Source of the DNA: Lysobacterales bacterium
GTDB taxonomy: Bacteria; Pseudomonadota; Gammaproteobacteria; Xanthomonadales; Xanthomonadaceae
Length of the DNA stretch: 64,000 bases
Assembly: GCA_019510195.1 (NCBI GenBank)
Contig: JAEKKW010000055.1
Span: 17,578-81,577, forward strand
Reading direction: 5' to 3'
Below the pieces are notes generated by a model. It made no database searches. It was not told the DNA's origin and worked only from the letters and a program-made list of their open reading frames with translations. Of the stretch, positions 36,470-44,224 are shown piece after piece; position 1 is the stretch's first letter; the number at the start of each line of letters is the position of its first letter. The position numbers and the translations under genes were made by a program.

Positions 36470-37494
36470 GCGGCGGCTCCGAAAGTGCGCAATGTTTCGA
36501 TGGTGCGGTCGATCGCGGCGTCGTCGATGTCGCGATGGACGACCATGCGGATGCTCGGGGTGTAGCCGATCGACATGCGGATGCCGGCCGCGGCGATCGC
36601 CTGCTTCAAGGCATCGAGGCGCTGGACCGGGACATCGATGAAGACCATGTTGGTGTGCTGCGCGTTCACCGCCAGTCCGGGCAGGTCGCGCAAGCCGCCG
36701 GCGAGTCGTTTCGCCCGCGCATGATCGTCGGCCAGCTGCGCGACGTGGTGATCGAGCGCATGCAGACCCGCCGCGGCGAAAACACCAGCCTGGCGCAATC
36801 CGCCACCGACCATCTTGCGCCAGCGCCGCGCGCCATCGACCAACTCGCGCGATCCCAGCAACACCGATCCCGCCGGCGCACCCAGGCCCTTCGACAGGCA
36901 CACCGACACGCTGTCGAACGGCGCGGCCAGTTGCTTCGGCGCAATGTCATCCGCGGCCGCGGCATTGAACAGGCGCGCGCCATCGAGATGCAGCTTGAGT
37001 CCATGGCGATCGCACAGCGCGCGCATCGCGATTGGGTAGTCGATTGGCAAAGTCCGCCCCATCCAGGTGTTCTCGAGGCAGACCAGTTTCGTGCGCGCGA
37101 AATGCGGATCGACCGGCTTGATCGCGTGCTCGACATCCGCCAGCGGCAGGCTGCCGTCCGCGGCCTGCGGGATCGGCTGCGGCTGGACCGATCCCAGCAC
37201 CGCCGCGCCACCGCCCTCGTACTTGTAAGTGTGCGCGTCCATCCCGACGATGTATTCGTCGCCGCGCTGGCAATGCGCCAGCATCCCGACCAGGTTGGCC
37301 TGGGTACCGGTCGGGCACCACAACCCGGCTGCGAAACCGAGATCGGAAGCCAGCCGTTCCTGCAGTGCATTCACCGTCGGGTCTTCGCCGTAGACGTCGT
37401 CGCCGACTTCCGCACGCGCCATCGCGTCGCGCATGGCGGGCGTGGGCCGGGTGACGGTGTCGCTGCGCAGGTCGATGATGTCCATGTCCAACAT
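36466..37494 (-). CDS. ltaE: Low-specificity L-threonine aldolase
   Basis: A PLP fold-type I enzyme of 342 residues cleaving L-threonine or L-allo-threonine to glycine and acetaldehyde. It begins DIIDLRSDTVTRPTPAM, shows GDDVYGEDPTVN and HLDGARLFNAA, and has the PLP-binding Lys in SVCLSKGLGAPAGS. Starts at 37494 (MLDMD) and 37485 (MDIID) are both possible. It is the first gene of the eight-gene operon and is divergent from xthA across a 43-nt gap, where both promoters must lie. Confidence 0.92.
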   Translation of the reverse strand: MLDMDIIDLRSDTVTRPTPAMRDAMARAEVGDDVYGEDPTVNALQERLASDLGFAAGLWCPTGTQANLVGMLAHCQRGDEYIVGMDAHTYKYEGGGAAVLGSVQPQPIPQAADGSLPLADVEHAIKPVDPHFARTKLVCLENTWMGRTLPIDYPIAMRALCDRHGLKLHLDGARLFNAAAADDIAPKQLAAPFDSVSVCLSKGLGAPAGSVLLGSRELVDGARRWRKMVGGGLRQAGVFAAAGLHALDHHVAQLADDHARAKRLAGGLRDLPGLAVNAQHTNMVFIDVPVQRLDALKQAIAAAGIRMSIGYTPSIRMVVHRDIDDAAIDRTIETLRTFGAAA

Positions 37495-37524
37495 GATGCC
37501 ATCGCGGCCGCCTTCGTTCCGGCC

Positions 37525-37530
37525 TACACT
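37525..37530 (+). promoter_or_regulatory. Candidate xthA -10 box, near-leaderless position
   Basis: TACACT ends 7 nt before the xthA ATG at 37538. The only other signal in the 43-nt divergent gap is a weak TTCGTT. A near-leaderless xthA transcript is inferred. Confidence 0.4.
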
Positions 37531-37537
37531 GCAAGCC

Positions 37538-38311
37538 ATGAAAATCGCCAGCTGGAATGTCAATTCGCTCAACGTGCGCCTGCCGCACCTGCAGCGCTGG
37601 CTGCAGGCGTTCAAGCCCGACGTGGTCGGCCTGCAGGAAACCAAACTGGAAGACGCGCGCTTCCCGCACGAGGCGCTGGCCACCGACGGCTACGGCTGCG
37701 TGTTCTCCGGCCAGAAGACCTACAACGGCGTCGCCCTGCTTGCACGCGACCATGAGATCGCCGACGTGCAGCGCGGGATTCCCGGCCTCGATGATCCGCA
37801 GCAGCGCGCGATCGCCGCGACCATCAACGGCGTGCGCATCGTCGATCTCTATGTCGTCAACGGCGAGGCCGTCGGCAGCGAGAAGTTCGAGTACAAGATG
37901 CGCTGGCTCACCGCCGTGCACGAATGGCTGGAGGATGAACTGGCACGCCATCCGCAGCTGGTGGTGATGGGCGATTTCAACATCGCGCCGGCCGACCTCG
38001 ATGTCCACGACCCCAAGCGCTGGAAGGAAAAAATCCTGTGCTCGATCCCGGAACGCGCGGCACTGGGGGCGCTGGAATCACTCGGGCTGCATGACAGTTT
38101 CCGGTTGCTGCATCCCGATGCCGAAAAGCAGTTCAGCTGGTGGGACTACCGGCTTGCGGCATTCCAGCGCGGCTGGGGCCTGCGCATCGACCTGTTGCTG
38201 GTGTCGGATGCATTGAAGGACAAAGTGGTGGCGGCCGGCATCGATACCGAACCGCGCACCTGGGAACGACCCAGCGACCACACGCCAGCCTGGGTCGAAC
38301 TTGCGGCCTGA
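37538..38311 (+). CDS. xthA: Exodeoxyribonuclease III (AP endonuclease family)
   Basis: A 257-residue member of the endonuclease/exonuclease/phosphatase fold acting on abasic sites and 3' ends in base-excision repair. Catalytic motifs are KIASWNVNSLNVRLP, GLQETKLED with the metal-binding Glu, MGDFNIAPADLD, DLLLVSDAL and the C-terminal ERPSDHTPAWVEL with the catalytic His. Its stop abuts the stop of the convergent GlsB-type gene in the palindrome TGATCA, with no intergenic base. Confidence 0.94.
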   Translation: MKIASWNVNSLNVRLPHLQRWLQAFKPDVVGLQETKLEDARFPHEALATDGYGCVFSGQKTYNGVALLARDHEIADVQRGIPGLDDPQQRAIAATINGVRIVDLYVVNGEAVGSEKFEYKMRWLTAVHEWLEDELARHPQLVVMGDFNIAPADLDVHDPKRWKEKILCSIPERAALGALESLGLHDSFRLLHPDAEKQFSWWDYRLAAFQRGWGLRIDLLLVSDALKDKVVAAGIDTEPRTWERPSDHTPAWVELAA

Positions 38312-38587
38312 TCAGCGGGCGCGCCCGCGCGTGATCAGATTGACGATCGCCGACAACACGACCGCGCCGATGAGCGACCACAGCAGGCTGCCCATGTCGA
38401 ATTGCCCGCTCGCGGCATTGCCGCCGTGTCCGGTGATCATGCCGCCGATCCAGCCGCCCAGCAGCGAACCGACGACACCGACGATGATGTTCATGAAGAT
38501 GCCCTGCTGGGCATCGCGGCGCATGATGATGCTGGCCAGCCAGCCAATGATGCCGCCGATCACGAGATAGATGATCCAACCAAGCAT
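38312..38587 (-). CDS. GlsB/YeaQ/YmgE family membrane protein
   Basis: A 91-residue, glycine-rich protein with three predicted helices: GWIIYLVIGGIIGWLASII, IIVGVVGSLLGGWIGG and LLWSLIGAVVLSAIVNLI. The alternating GxxxG pattern and the C-terminal LITRGRAR are typical of this stress-associated family, once called transglycosylase-associated. A strong GGAGAAGGG ribosome site precedes the ATG. The 103-base gap to the right holds nothing I recognise apart from its promoter region. Confidence 0.88.
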   Translation of the reverse strand: MLGWIIYLVIGGIIGWLASIIMRRDAQQGIFMNIIVGVVGSLLGGWIGGMITGHGGNAASGQFDMGSLLWSLIGAVVLSAIVNLITRGRAR

Positions 38588-38690
38588 GACCCTTCTCCAA
38601 TATGGGGTTGTGCGACGCAAAATTGCGTGCCGGGCCAGTGTTGGTGATCGATCGTGATGGATTTGTACAGCGATGCTGAATGCGTCTGGT

Positions 38691-40064
38691 TCAGCGTGGC
38701 GAGCGGGCTTTTGCATCCTGCGCCACGATCGCGTCGATCTCGGTACGCGGCAATTTTCCGGTTTCGTTGCGTGGCAACGCATCGACACGGAGGATGCGCC
38801 GCGGCAGGAACACCGGATCGCTCGATCGCCGCAACGGCGCAAGAATGTCTTCGTCGGCGACGCCCGCATCGACGGCAACGATCGCGATCAGCCGGCGCAC
38901 GCCCTGGGCATCCGGCGCGGCCTGTGCCATCACGCCATCGCGCACGCCCGGCACCTGTTGCAGGCGGCGGGTGAGATCGGCCAGCGATGCGCGCTTGCCG
39001 GCGATTTCCAGCAGGTCGGCGCTGCGCCCGCGCAATGCGAAGCGGCGACCGTCGAGCTCGACCCGGTCGGCCAGCAGCACCGGCTCCGGCAGCGATTCGC
39101 GCAGCACCAGCGTGCCTTCCGCCTGCGGCTGCAATTCGACGCCCGGCAACATGGTCCAGTCGCTTTCGTGGGCGGTGCGCCGGCGCGCGATCACGCAGGT
39201 TTCGGTGGAACCGAACATCTCGCGAACTTCACAGGCGAAACGCGTTTCCGCGGCCAGCGCGAGTTCCTGCGGCAATGGCGCGGTCGCGGTGACGATCACT
39301 TTCAGTTCCGGCAATTCGACACCGGACTCCACCAGCGTGCGCAGGTGCAGCGGCGTCGTCACCAGCAGTCGCGGCGCCGGCACCTGTGCCAGGGCGGCGA
39401 CGATGTCCTGCGGGAAGAACGGGCGTCCGGCATGGACCGCAGCCGGTCCGACCAGTGGCAACAGCACCGACAATTCCATGCCGTACATGTGTTGCGGCGG
39501 CACGGTCGCAACGACGCTGAACTGTTCGTCGCGTTCGAGCAGGCCATCGAGCGCGGCGACATTCTGTGCGGTGCTGATGCGGAATCCGGCGAAGGTTTTC
39601 GGATAGGCCATCGGCGCGCCGGTACTGCCGGAAGTGAAACCGATCACGAACGTGGCATCGGGATCGATCGCCGGATCACCGCCGGCAATGCCCGCCGCTG
39701 CCGGATCGACATGCACGTCGACGGAACCATTGGCCGCGGCATCGCCCATGCGATAACTGCCGGGATGGCGCGATTGCACTTCCGCCACCACGTCTTCCGC
39801 GCGCGACGGCGGCAGCAACGTGACCTGGCCGCGACTGGCCGCCGCGCACAGGCCGATGATGAAGGCATCGCGGCGCTCGCACAGGTTGATGACGTGGGCC
39901 GCATCCGGCAGCCGTGCCGCGAGCGCGCGCACGCGCGCCAGGAATTCCCCGCGCGAGACGGGCGTGCCATCGGGCGCGAACAGCACCGGCTGCCCGCGCG
40001 ATCCATCGGACAGGGAGCGTGACGCCGCCACCCCCGCCTTCGCTTGAAGGTCTTCGTTCCCCAT
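38691..40064 (-). CDS. ATP-dependent hydroxybenzoate--ACP ligase of the aryl polyene pathway (XanA2/ApeH-type)
   Basis: A 457-residue ANL-superfamily adenylating enzyme. It shows the phosphate loop FTSGSTGAPMAYPKTF, the aryl-binding segment PPQHMYGMELSVLLPL, MFGSTETCVIARR, the hinge LRGRSADLLEIAGKRAS and the catalytic Lys in RNETGKLPRTE. The enzymes closest in context are XanA2 and ApeH, which load 3-/4-hydroxybenzoate onto the pathway ACP. It is about 11 kb from xanB2 and outside the main locus, divergent from a phosphopantetheinyl transferase (23-nt gap), which supports the pigment role. Confidence 0.82.
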   Translation of the reverse strand: MGNEDLQAKAGVAASRSLSDGSRGQPVLFAPDGTPVSRGEFLARVRALAARLPDAAHVINLCERRDAFIIGLCAAASRGQVTLLPPSRAEDVVAEVQSRHPGSYRMGDAAANGSVDVHVDPAAAGIAGGDPAIDPDATFVIGFTSGSTGAPMAYPKTFAGFRISTAQNVAALDGLLERDEQFSVVATVPPQHMYGMELSVLLPLVGPAAVHAGRPFFPQDIVAALAQVPAPRLLVTTPLHLRTLVESGVELPELKVIVTATAPLPQELALAAETRFACEVREMFGSTETCVIARRRTAHESDWTMLPGVELQPQAEGTLVLRESLPEPVLLADRVELDGRRFALRGRSADLLEIAGKRASLADLTRRLQQVPGVRDGVMAQAAPDAQGVRRLIAIVAVDAGVADEDILAPLRRSSDPVFLPRRILRVDALPRNETGKLPRTEIDAIVAQDAKARSPR

Positions 40065-40087
40065 GGCGCTTACTTTACGCTGCACGC

Positions 40088-40657
40088 ATGACTGCTGCCC
40101 CGCCCGAAACCGCCTGGATCCCGCGCCACCACGACCGTCGCGCCGAAGCCCAGGTGCGCGAATGGCTGGCCGTGCGCACCGGCATCGCCGCCGCGGAGCT
40201 GCCGCTGGTCCGCGATGCGCAGGATCGCCCGCAGCTGGTCGGCGCACTGCAAGGCCACGACATCAACTGGAGTCATAGCGGTGACGGCCTGCTGCTGGCC
40301 TACGGTTCCGGGGTGGCATTGGGCGTCGATCTGGAGCTTCCGCATGGCAGGCGGCGGGTGGCCGAGATCGCCCGCCGCTATTTCACCGTGCGGGAACAGG
40401 CATGGCTGGAAGCGCAGGCCGATGCCGGCACACGCGAGTACGCCTTCCATCGCCTGTGGTGCGCCAAGGAAGCGGTGCTGAAAGCGCATGGGCGGGGATT
40501 GAGCTTCGGACTCGATCGCCTGCATTTCGCGGAGGTCGATGGCATGTTGCGGCTCGATCACGCCGATCCGGAACTCGGCGATACAGCCTCATGGCAGCTG
40601 CGCGAGTGGAGCCCGGCGCCGGGTTATCTCGCCGCGCTGGCGTGGCGGGCCGGATAA
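40088..40657 (+). CDS. Sfp-type 4'-phosphopantetheinyl transferase
   Basis: A 189-residue enzyme that converts apo-ACP to holo-ACP using CoA. The Mg-binding motif is [11 protein letters not shown] and the second motif [18 protein letters not shown]. It is shorter than typical Sfp (about 220-240 aa), closer to the compact AcpT/HetI group. Its partner is probably the ACP at 24611-24892. It is divergent from the starter ligase and 7 nt upstream of rsmG, which may be expressed from within its 3' end. Confidence 0.9.
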   Translation: MTAAPPETAWIPRHHDRRAEAQVREWLAVRTGIAAAELPLVRDAQDRPQLVGALQGHDINWSHSGDGLLLAYGSGVALGVDLELPHGRRRVAEIARRYFTVREQAWLEAQADAGTREYAFHRLWCAKEAVLKAHGRGLSFGLDRLHFAEVDGMLRLDHADPELGDTASWQLREWSPAPGYLAALAWRAG

Positions 40658-40658
40658 T
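40653..40658 (+). promoter_or_regulatory. Candidate rsmG -10 box, leaderless position
   Basis: GATAAT spans the stop codon of the phosphopantetheinyl transferase and ends 6 nt before the rsmG ATG at 40665, so a leaderless rsmG transcript is possible in addition to read-through. Confidence 0.4.
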
Positions 40659-40664
40659 GGCGCG

Positions 40665-41303
40665 ATGACGCTTCCCCCCGAAATCGCGACGCTGCGCCCT
40701 GCGCTGGACAGCGGACTCGCCGAACTCGCGCTCGATCCGGCGCTGTCGGCGCCGCTGCTCGACTACCTCGCCCTGCTGGCGCGCTGGAACCGCACCTACA
40801 ACCTGACCGCGATACGCGATCCCGCCGAGATGGTCACCCGCCACCTGCTCGATTCGCTGGCCATGCACCCGCACCTGCAGCCCGGGGCGCTGGCCGACCT
40901 CGGCACCGGCCCCGGCCTGCCCGGCATCCCGCTCGCCCTCGCCCGCCCCGATGTCGCGGTCACGCTGGTCGAGAGCAACGGCAAGAAGGCGCGCTTCCTG
41001 CGCGAGGCGGTGCGCAGCCTCGGCATCGCCAATGCCCGCGTACTGGAGAGCCGCGCCGAGGCGGTGGCCGAACCCGGCGCCTACCGCCAGATCACCGCAC
41101 GCGCACTGGCCACGCTCGCCGGCATCCTCGACGTCGGCGGCCATCTGCTGGCGCCCGATGGCGTCCTGCTGGCGATGAAGTCCGGTACCACCAACGAGGA
41201 GAGCCGCGAGCTCCCGGCCGGCTGGGCGATCCGCGAGGTCCATCCACTGCGCGTCCCCGGCCTCGACGCCCGCCGCGAACTGGTGGTCGTGGGCCGGGCA
41301 TAA
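40665..41303 (+). CDS. rsmG: 16S rRNA (guanine-527-N7)-methyltransferase
   Basis: A 212-residue Rossmann-fold methyltransferase modifying G527 of 16S rRNA with S-adenosylmethionine. It shows [25 protein letters not shown] and the SAM-binding [17 protein letters not shown], then [17 protein letters not shown]. Its stop shares a base with an ATG in frame with parA. rsmG followed by parA and parB is a common arrangement close to the chromosomal origin. Confidence 0.94.
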   Translation: MTLPPEIATLRPALDSGLAELALDPALSAPLLDYLALLARWNRTYNLTAIRDPAEMVTRHLLDSLAMHPHLQPGALADLGTGPGLPGIPLALARPDVAVTLVESNGKKARFLREAVRSLGIANARVLESRAEAVAEPGAYRQITARALATLAGILDVGGHLLAPDGVLLAMKSGTTNEESRELPAGWAIREVHPLRVPGLDARRELVVVGRA

Positions 41304-41344
41304 TGTCCGATCCAGCCACTGACGTGGCTTCAAACCGGCAGACG

Positions 41345-42136
41345 ATGGCCCGCATCATTGCAGTCGCCAACCAGAAAGGCGGAGTCGGCAAGACCACCAC
41401 CGCCGTCAACCTCGCCGCGGCGCTCGCGCAGATGCCGCAGCGCGTGCTGCTGGTCGATCTCGACGCCCAGGGCAACGCGACCATGGGCAGCGGCATCGAC
41501 AAGCGCGCCATCGAGGCCTCGACCTGCGATGTCCTGCTGGAAGAAATGCGCGCCGAAGACGCCATCGTGCAGAGCGAGGAAGGCTACGACCTGATGCCGG
41601 GCAACACCGACCTGACGGCGGCCGAGCTCGAACTGATGGACGAACAGGGCCGCGAGCAACGCCTCAAGCGCGCGCTCGACAGCGTGCGCGAGCGCTACGA
41701 CTACATCATCGTCGACTGTCCGCCGGCGTTGTCGCTGCTCACCCTCAACGCGCTCACCGCCGCCGATGGCGTGCTGGTGCCGATGCAGTGCGAGTACTAC
41801 GCGCTGGAAGGCCTGAGCTCGCTGATCGAAACCATCAACGCGCTCAAGGCCAAGCTCAACCCGGCGCTGCAGATCGAGGGCATCGTCCGCACCATGTACG
41901 ACGTCCGCAACAACCTCGGCAACGCGGTGTCGGCCGACCTGGTCGAACATTTCGGCGAACTCATCCTGAACACTGTCGTGCCGCGCAACGTGCGCCTGGC
42001 CGAAGCGCCCAGCCACGGCCAGAGCATCCTCCGCTATGACCGCGCCTCGCGCGGCGGCATCGCCTACCTCGGTCTGGCCGGCGAAATCGTCCGTCGCGAC
42101 CACGCCCGCAAGACACGCACCAAGGAAACCGCATGA
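41345..42136 (+). CDS. parA: ParA chromosome-partitioning ATPase
   Basis: A 263-residue P-loop ATPase with the deviant Walker A motif NQKGGVGKTTTAVNLA, LLVDLDAQGNAT and DYIIVDCPPALSLLT. It drives segregation of ParB-parS complexes over the nucleoid. The ATG at 41345 gives the standard chromosomal ParA start (ARIIAVANQ); an in-frame ATG at 41303, sharing a base with the rsmG stop, would add 14 residues and is a real alternative. It overlaps parB by 4 nt. Confidence 0.94.
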   Translation: MARIIAVANQKGGVGKTTTAVNLAAALAQMPQRVLLVDLDAQGNATMGSGIDKRAIEASTCDVLLEEMRAEDAIVQSEEGYDLMPGNTDLTAAELELMDEQGREQRLKRALDSVRERYDYIIVDCPPALSLLTLNALTAADGVLVPMQCEYYALEGLSSLIETINALKAKLNPALQIEGIVRTMYDVRNNLGNAVSADLVEHFGELILNTVVPRNVRLAEAPSHGQSILRYDRASRGGIAYLGLAGEIVRRDHARKTRTKETA

Positions 42137-43044
42137 GCGCCGCCAAGACGCCAGCCAAGAAGCGCGGGCTCGGCCGCGGACTCACCGCCCTGCTCGGCAA
42201 CACCGACGCGCCCGTCGCCAAGGTCGACGCCGCACAGCCGCAACCGGGCGATCGCCTCGATCACCTGCCCGTCGGCCAACTGCAGACCGGCAAGTACCAG
42301 CCGCGCCAGCAGATGCGCGAGGAAGCGCTGGACGACCTCGCCAACTCGATCCGTGCGCAAGGCGTGATCCAGCCGATCGTCGTCCGTGCCATCGGCAAGG
42401 ACAAATACGAAATCGTCGCCGGCGAGCGCCGCTGGCGCGCCTCGCAACGCGCCGGTCTCGAAGTCGTGCCGGTGGTGATCCGCGAACTCGACGATCGCAC
42501 CGCGATCGCGATGGCACTGATCGAGAACATCCAGCGCGAGGACCTCAACCCGCTGGAAGAAGCGCAGGCGCTGCAACGCCTGATCAACGAATTCGACCTC
42601 ACCCACGCGCTCGCCGCGGAAGCGGTCGGCCGTTCGCGCGCCAGCGTCTCCAACCTGCTGCGCCTGCTCGACCTGCCGCCGGCGATCCGCGCGCTGCTGG
42701 AATCGCGCCAACTCGAGATGGGCCACGCCCGCGCGCTGCTCACGTTGTCGCCGGAGCTGGCATCGCGACTGGCCTCGGAAGCCGCGCAGCACGGCTGGTC
42801 GGTGCGCGAAATCGAACACAAGGCGCAGCAATACGCCGCCGGCAGCGTGCCGGGCACTGCATCGAGACGCAGCGGCAAGTCCGCGGCGGGCAATCCCGAC
42901 ATCGCCGTGCTGGAACGCGAACTGTCCGACACGCTCGGCAGTCGCGTCACCGTGAAACAGGGCGCGAAAGGCCGCGGCAAACTGATGATCGAATACGGCA
43001 GCCTCGACGCGCTCGACGGCATCCTGGAGCGACTGCGCAAATGA
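42133..43044 (+). CDS. parB: ParB chromosome-partitioning protein
   Basis: A 303-residue DNA-binding CTPase. The N-terminus has GLGRGLTALLGN, the CTP-binding region includes KYQPRQQMREEAL and GERRWRASQRAGL, and the helix-turn-helix is ALAAEAVGRSRASVSNLLRLL. The C-terminal dimerisation part ends GSLDALDGILERLRK. I found no parS palindrome by eye in this window. The stop overlaps the next glycosyltransferase by 4 nt. Confidence 0.95.
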   Translation: MSAAKTPAKKRGLGRGLTALLGNTDAPVAKVDAAQPQPGDRLDHLPVGQLQTGKYQPRQQMREEALDDLANSIRAQGVIQPIVVRAIGKDKYEIVAGERRWRASQRAGLEVVPVVIRELDDRTAIAMALIENIQREDLNPLEEAQALQRLINEFDLTHALAAEAVGRSRASVSNLLRLLDLPPAIRALLESRQLEMGHARALLTLSPELASRLASEAAQHGWSVREIEHKAQQYAAGSVPGTASRRSGKSAAGNPDIAVLERELSDTLGSRVTVKQGAKGRGKLMIEYGSLDALDGILERLRK

Positions 43045-43766
43045 GCGAACAACCGCAACTCTCGGTCGTCGTCCCCGTCTACAACGAGCAGGACAACGTC
43101 GAACCGCTGATCCGCGAAATCCTCGCGGCCTTGCGCGGCAAGCTGCCGTTCGAGATCGTCTATGTCGACGACCAGTCGAAGGACGGCACGCTGGCGGTGC
43201 TGCAGCGGCTCAAGGCCGAAGTGCCGGAACTGCGCGTGGTGCGCCATCTCGCCAACGCCGGGCAAAGCACCGCCGTGCGCAACGGCGTCAAGGCTGCGCG
43301 CGCGCCGTGGATCGCCACGCTCGACGGCGATGCCCAGAACGATCCCGCCGATATTCCCAACCTGCTCGCACAACGCGAACAGGCCGACCGCGATACGAAA
43401 ATGTTCGCCGGCTGGCGCGTCAACCGCCAGGACACCGGCAGCAAGCGCTGGGCCTCGAAGTGGGCAAACGCGATCCGTTCGCGGATGCTGCGCGATTCGA
43501 CGCCGGACACCGGTTGTGGCATCAAGCTGTTCGAACGCGACGCCTTCCTCGACCTGCCGTATTTCGATCACATGCACCGCTACCTGCCGGCACTGATGCA
43601 ACGCGCCGGCTGGAAGACCGTCAGCGTGCCGGTGAACCATCGCCATCGCGCCAGCGGTTCGTCCAAGTACACCAACTTCGGCCGCGCGATGGTCGGCGTG
43701 CGCGACCTGCGCGGCGTGTCCTGGCTGATCGACCGCAGCCGCCGCACCCGCACCGAGGAGTTGTGA
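43041..43766 (+). CDS. Family-2 glycosyltransferase (DPM1/ArnC-like)
   Basis: A 241-residue GT2 enzyme with LSVVVPVYNEQDNVEPL, the nucleotide-sugar motif VYVDDQSKDGT, TLDGDAQNDPADIP for the metal, and HRHRASGSSKYTNFGRA near the end. It lacks the C-terminal membrane helices of ArnC/GtrB and is likely peripheral. Pairing with a lipid-A-synthase-N-domain membrane protein (1-nt overlap) suggests envelope glycan or polyprenyl-phosphate-sugar synthesis. Its presence in the parAB transcript is notable. Confidence 0.85.
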   Translation: MSEQPQLSVVVPVYNEQDNVEPLIREILAALRGKLPFEIVYVDDQSKDGTLAVLQRLKAEVPELRVVRHLANAGQSTAVRNGVKAARAPWIATLDGDAQNDPADIPNLLAQREQADRDTKMFAGWRVNRQDTGSKRWASKWANAIRSRMLRDSTPDTGCGIKLFERDAFLDLPYFDHMHRYLPALMQRAGWKTVSVPVNHRHRASGSSKYTNFGRAMVGVRDLRGVSWLIDRSRRTRTEEL

Positions 43767-44158
43767 TGTCGATGCTGTTGTTGCAGGCGACGCAGGCCAT
43801 TGCCGACGCCGTGCAATCCGCGCCCAAAGGCGCGATGGATACGCCGATCAAGTGGCTGGAGTGGACCGGCATCCACATGAGCCCGTGGAAGATCATCGGC
43901 ATCGTCGGCACCCTGATGTTCGGCGGCCGCTGGCTGGTGCAGTTCATCGCCAGCAAGCGCCATGGCAAGCCGGTGATCCCGCGACTGTTCTGGTACATGA
44001 GCATCATCGGCAGCCTGATGACGCTCAGCTATTTCGTGTTCGGCAAGAACGATGCGGTCGGCATCCTCGGCAACCTGTTCCCGGCCTTCACTGCCAGCTA
44101 CAGCCTGTATCTCGACATCCGCCACCGCGGCTGGAAGCGCGATCGCGCGAGCCACTAG
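43766..44158 (+). CDS. Lipid-A-disaccharide synthase N-terminal domain (LAB_N) membrane protein
   Basis: A 130-residue protein with about three helices and the LAB_N pattern: PWKIIGIVGTLMFGGRWLVQ, RHGKPVIPRLFWYMSIIGS and AVGILGNLFPAFTASYSLYL. Such small membrane proteins often sit beside DPM-like glycosyltransferases and may act as accessory or small transport subunits. The start codon shares a base with the glycosyltransferase stop, so the two are surely translated together. Confidence 0.85.
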   Translation: MSMLLLQATQAIADAVQSAPKGAMDTPIKWLEWTGIHMSPWKIIGIVGTLMFGGRWLVQFIASKRHGKPVIPRLFWYMSIIGSLMTLSYFVFGKNDAVGILGNLFPAFTASYSLYLDIRHRGWKRDRASH

Positions 44159-44224
44159 TTCTCGATGCACGCGCTGGCCGGGCGCGTGCTTTACTCTCGC
44201 CACATCCGATCCGGCGACTCCTCG

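Noticed and set aside
38309..38314. TGATCA palindrome at the xthA/GlsB junction as a regulatory site
   Set aside because: It is simply two stop codons back to back in convergent genes.
41303..44158. Presence of a parS site near parAB
   Set aside because: I looked for the GTTTCACGTGAAAC-type palindrome and did not find a convincing match by eye. A motif scan would settle it.
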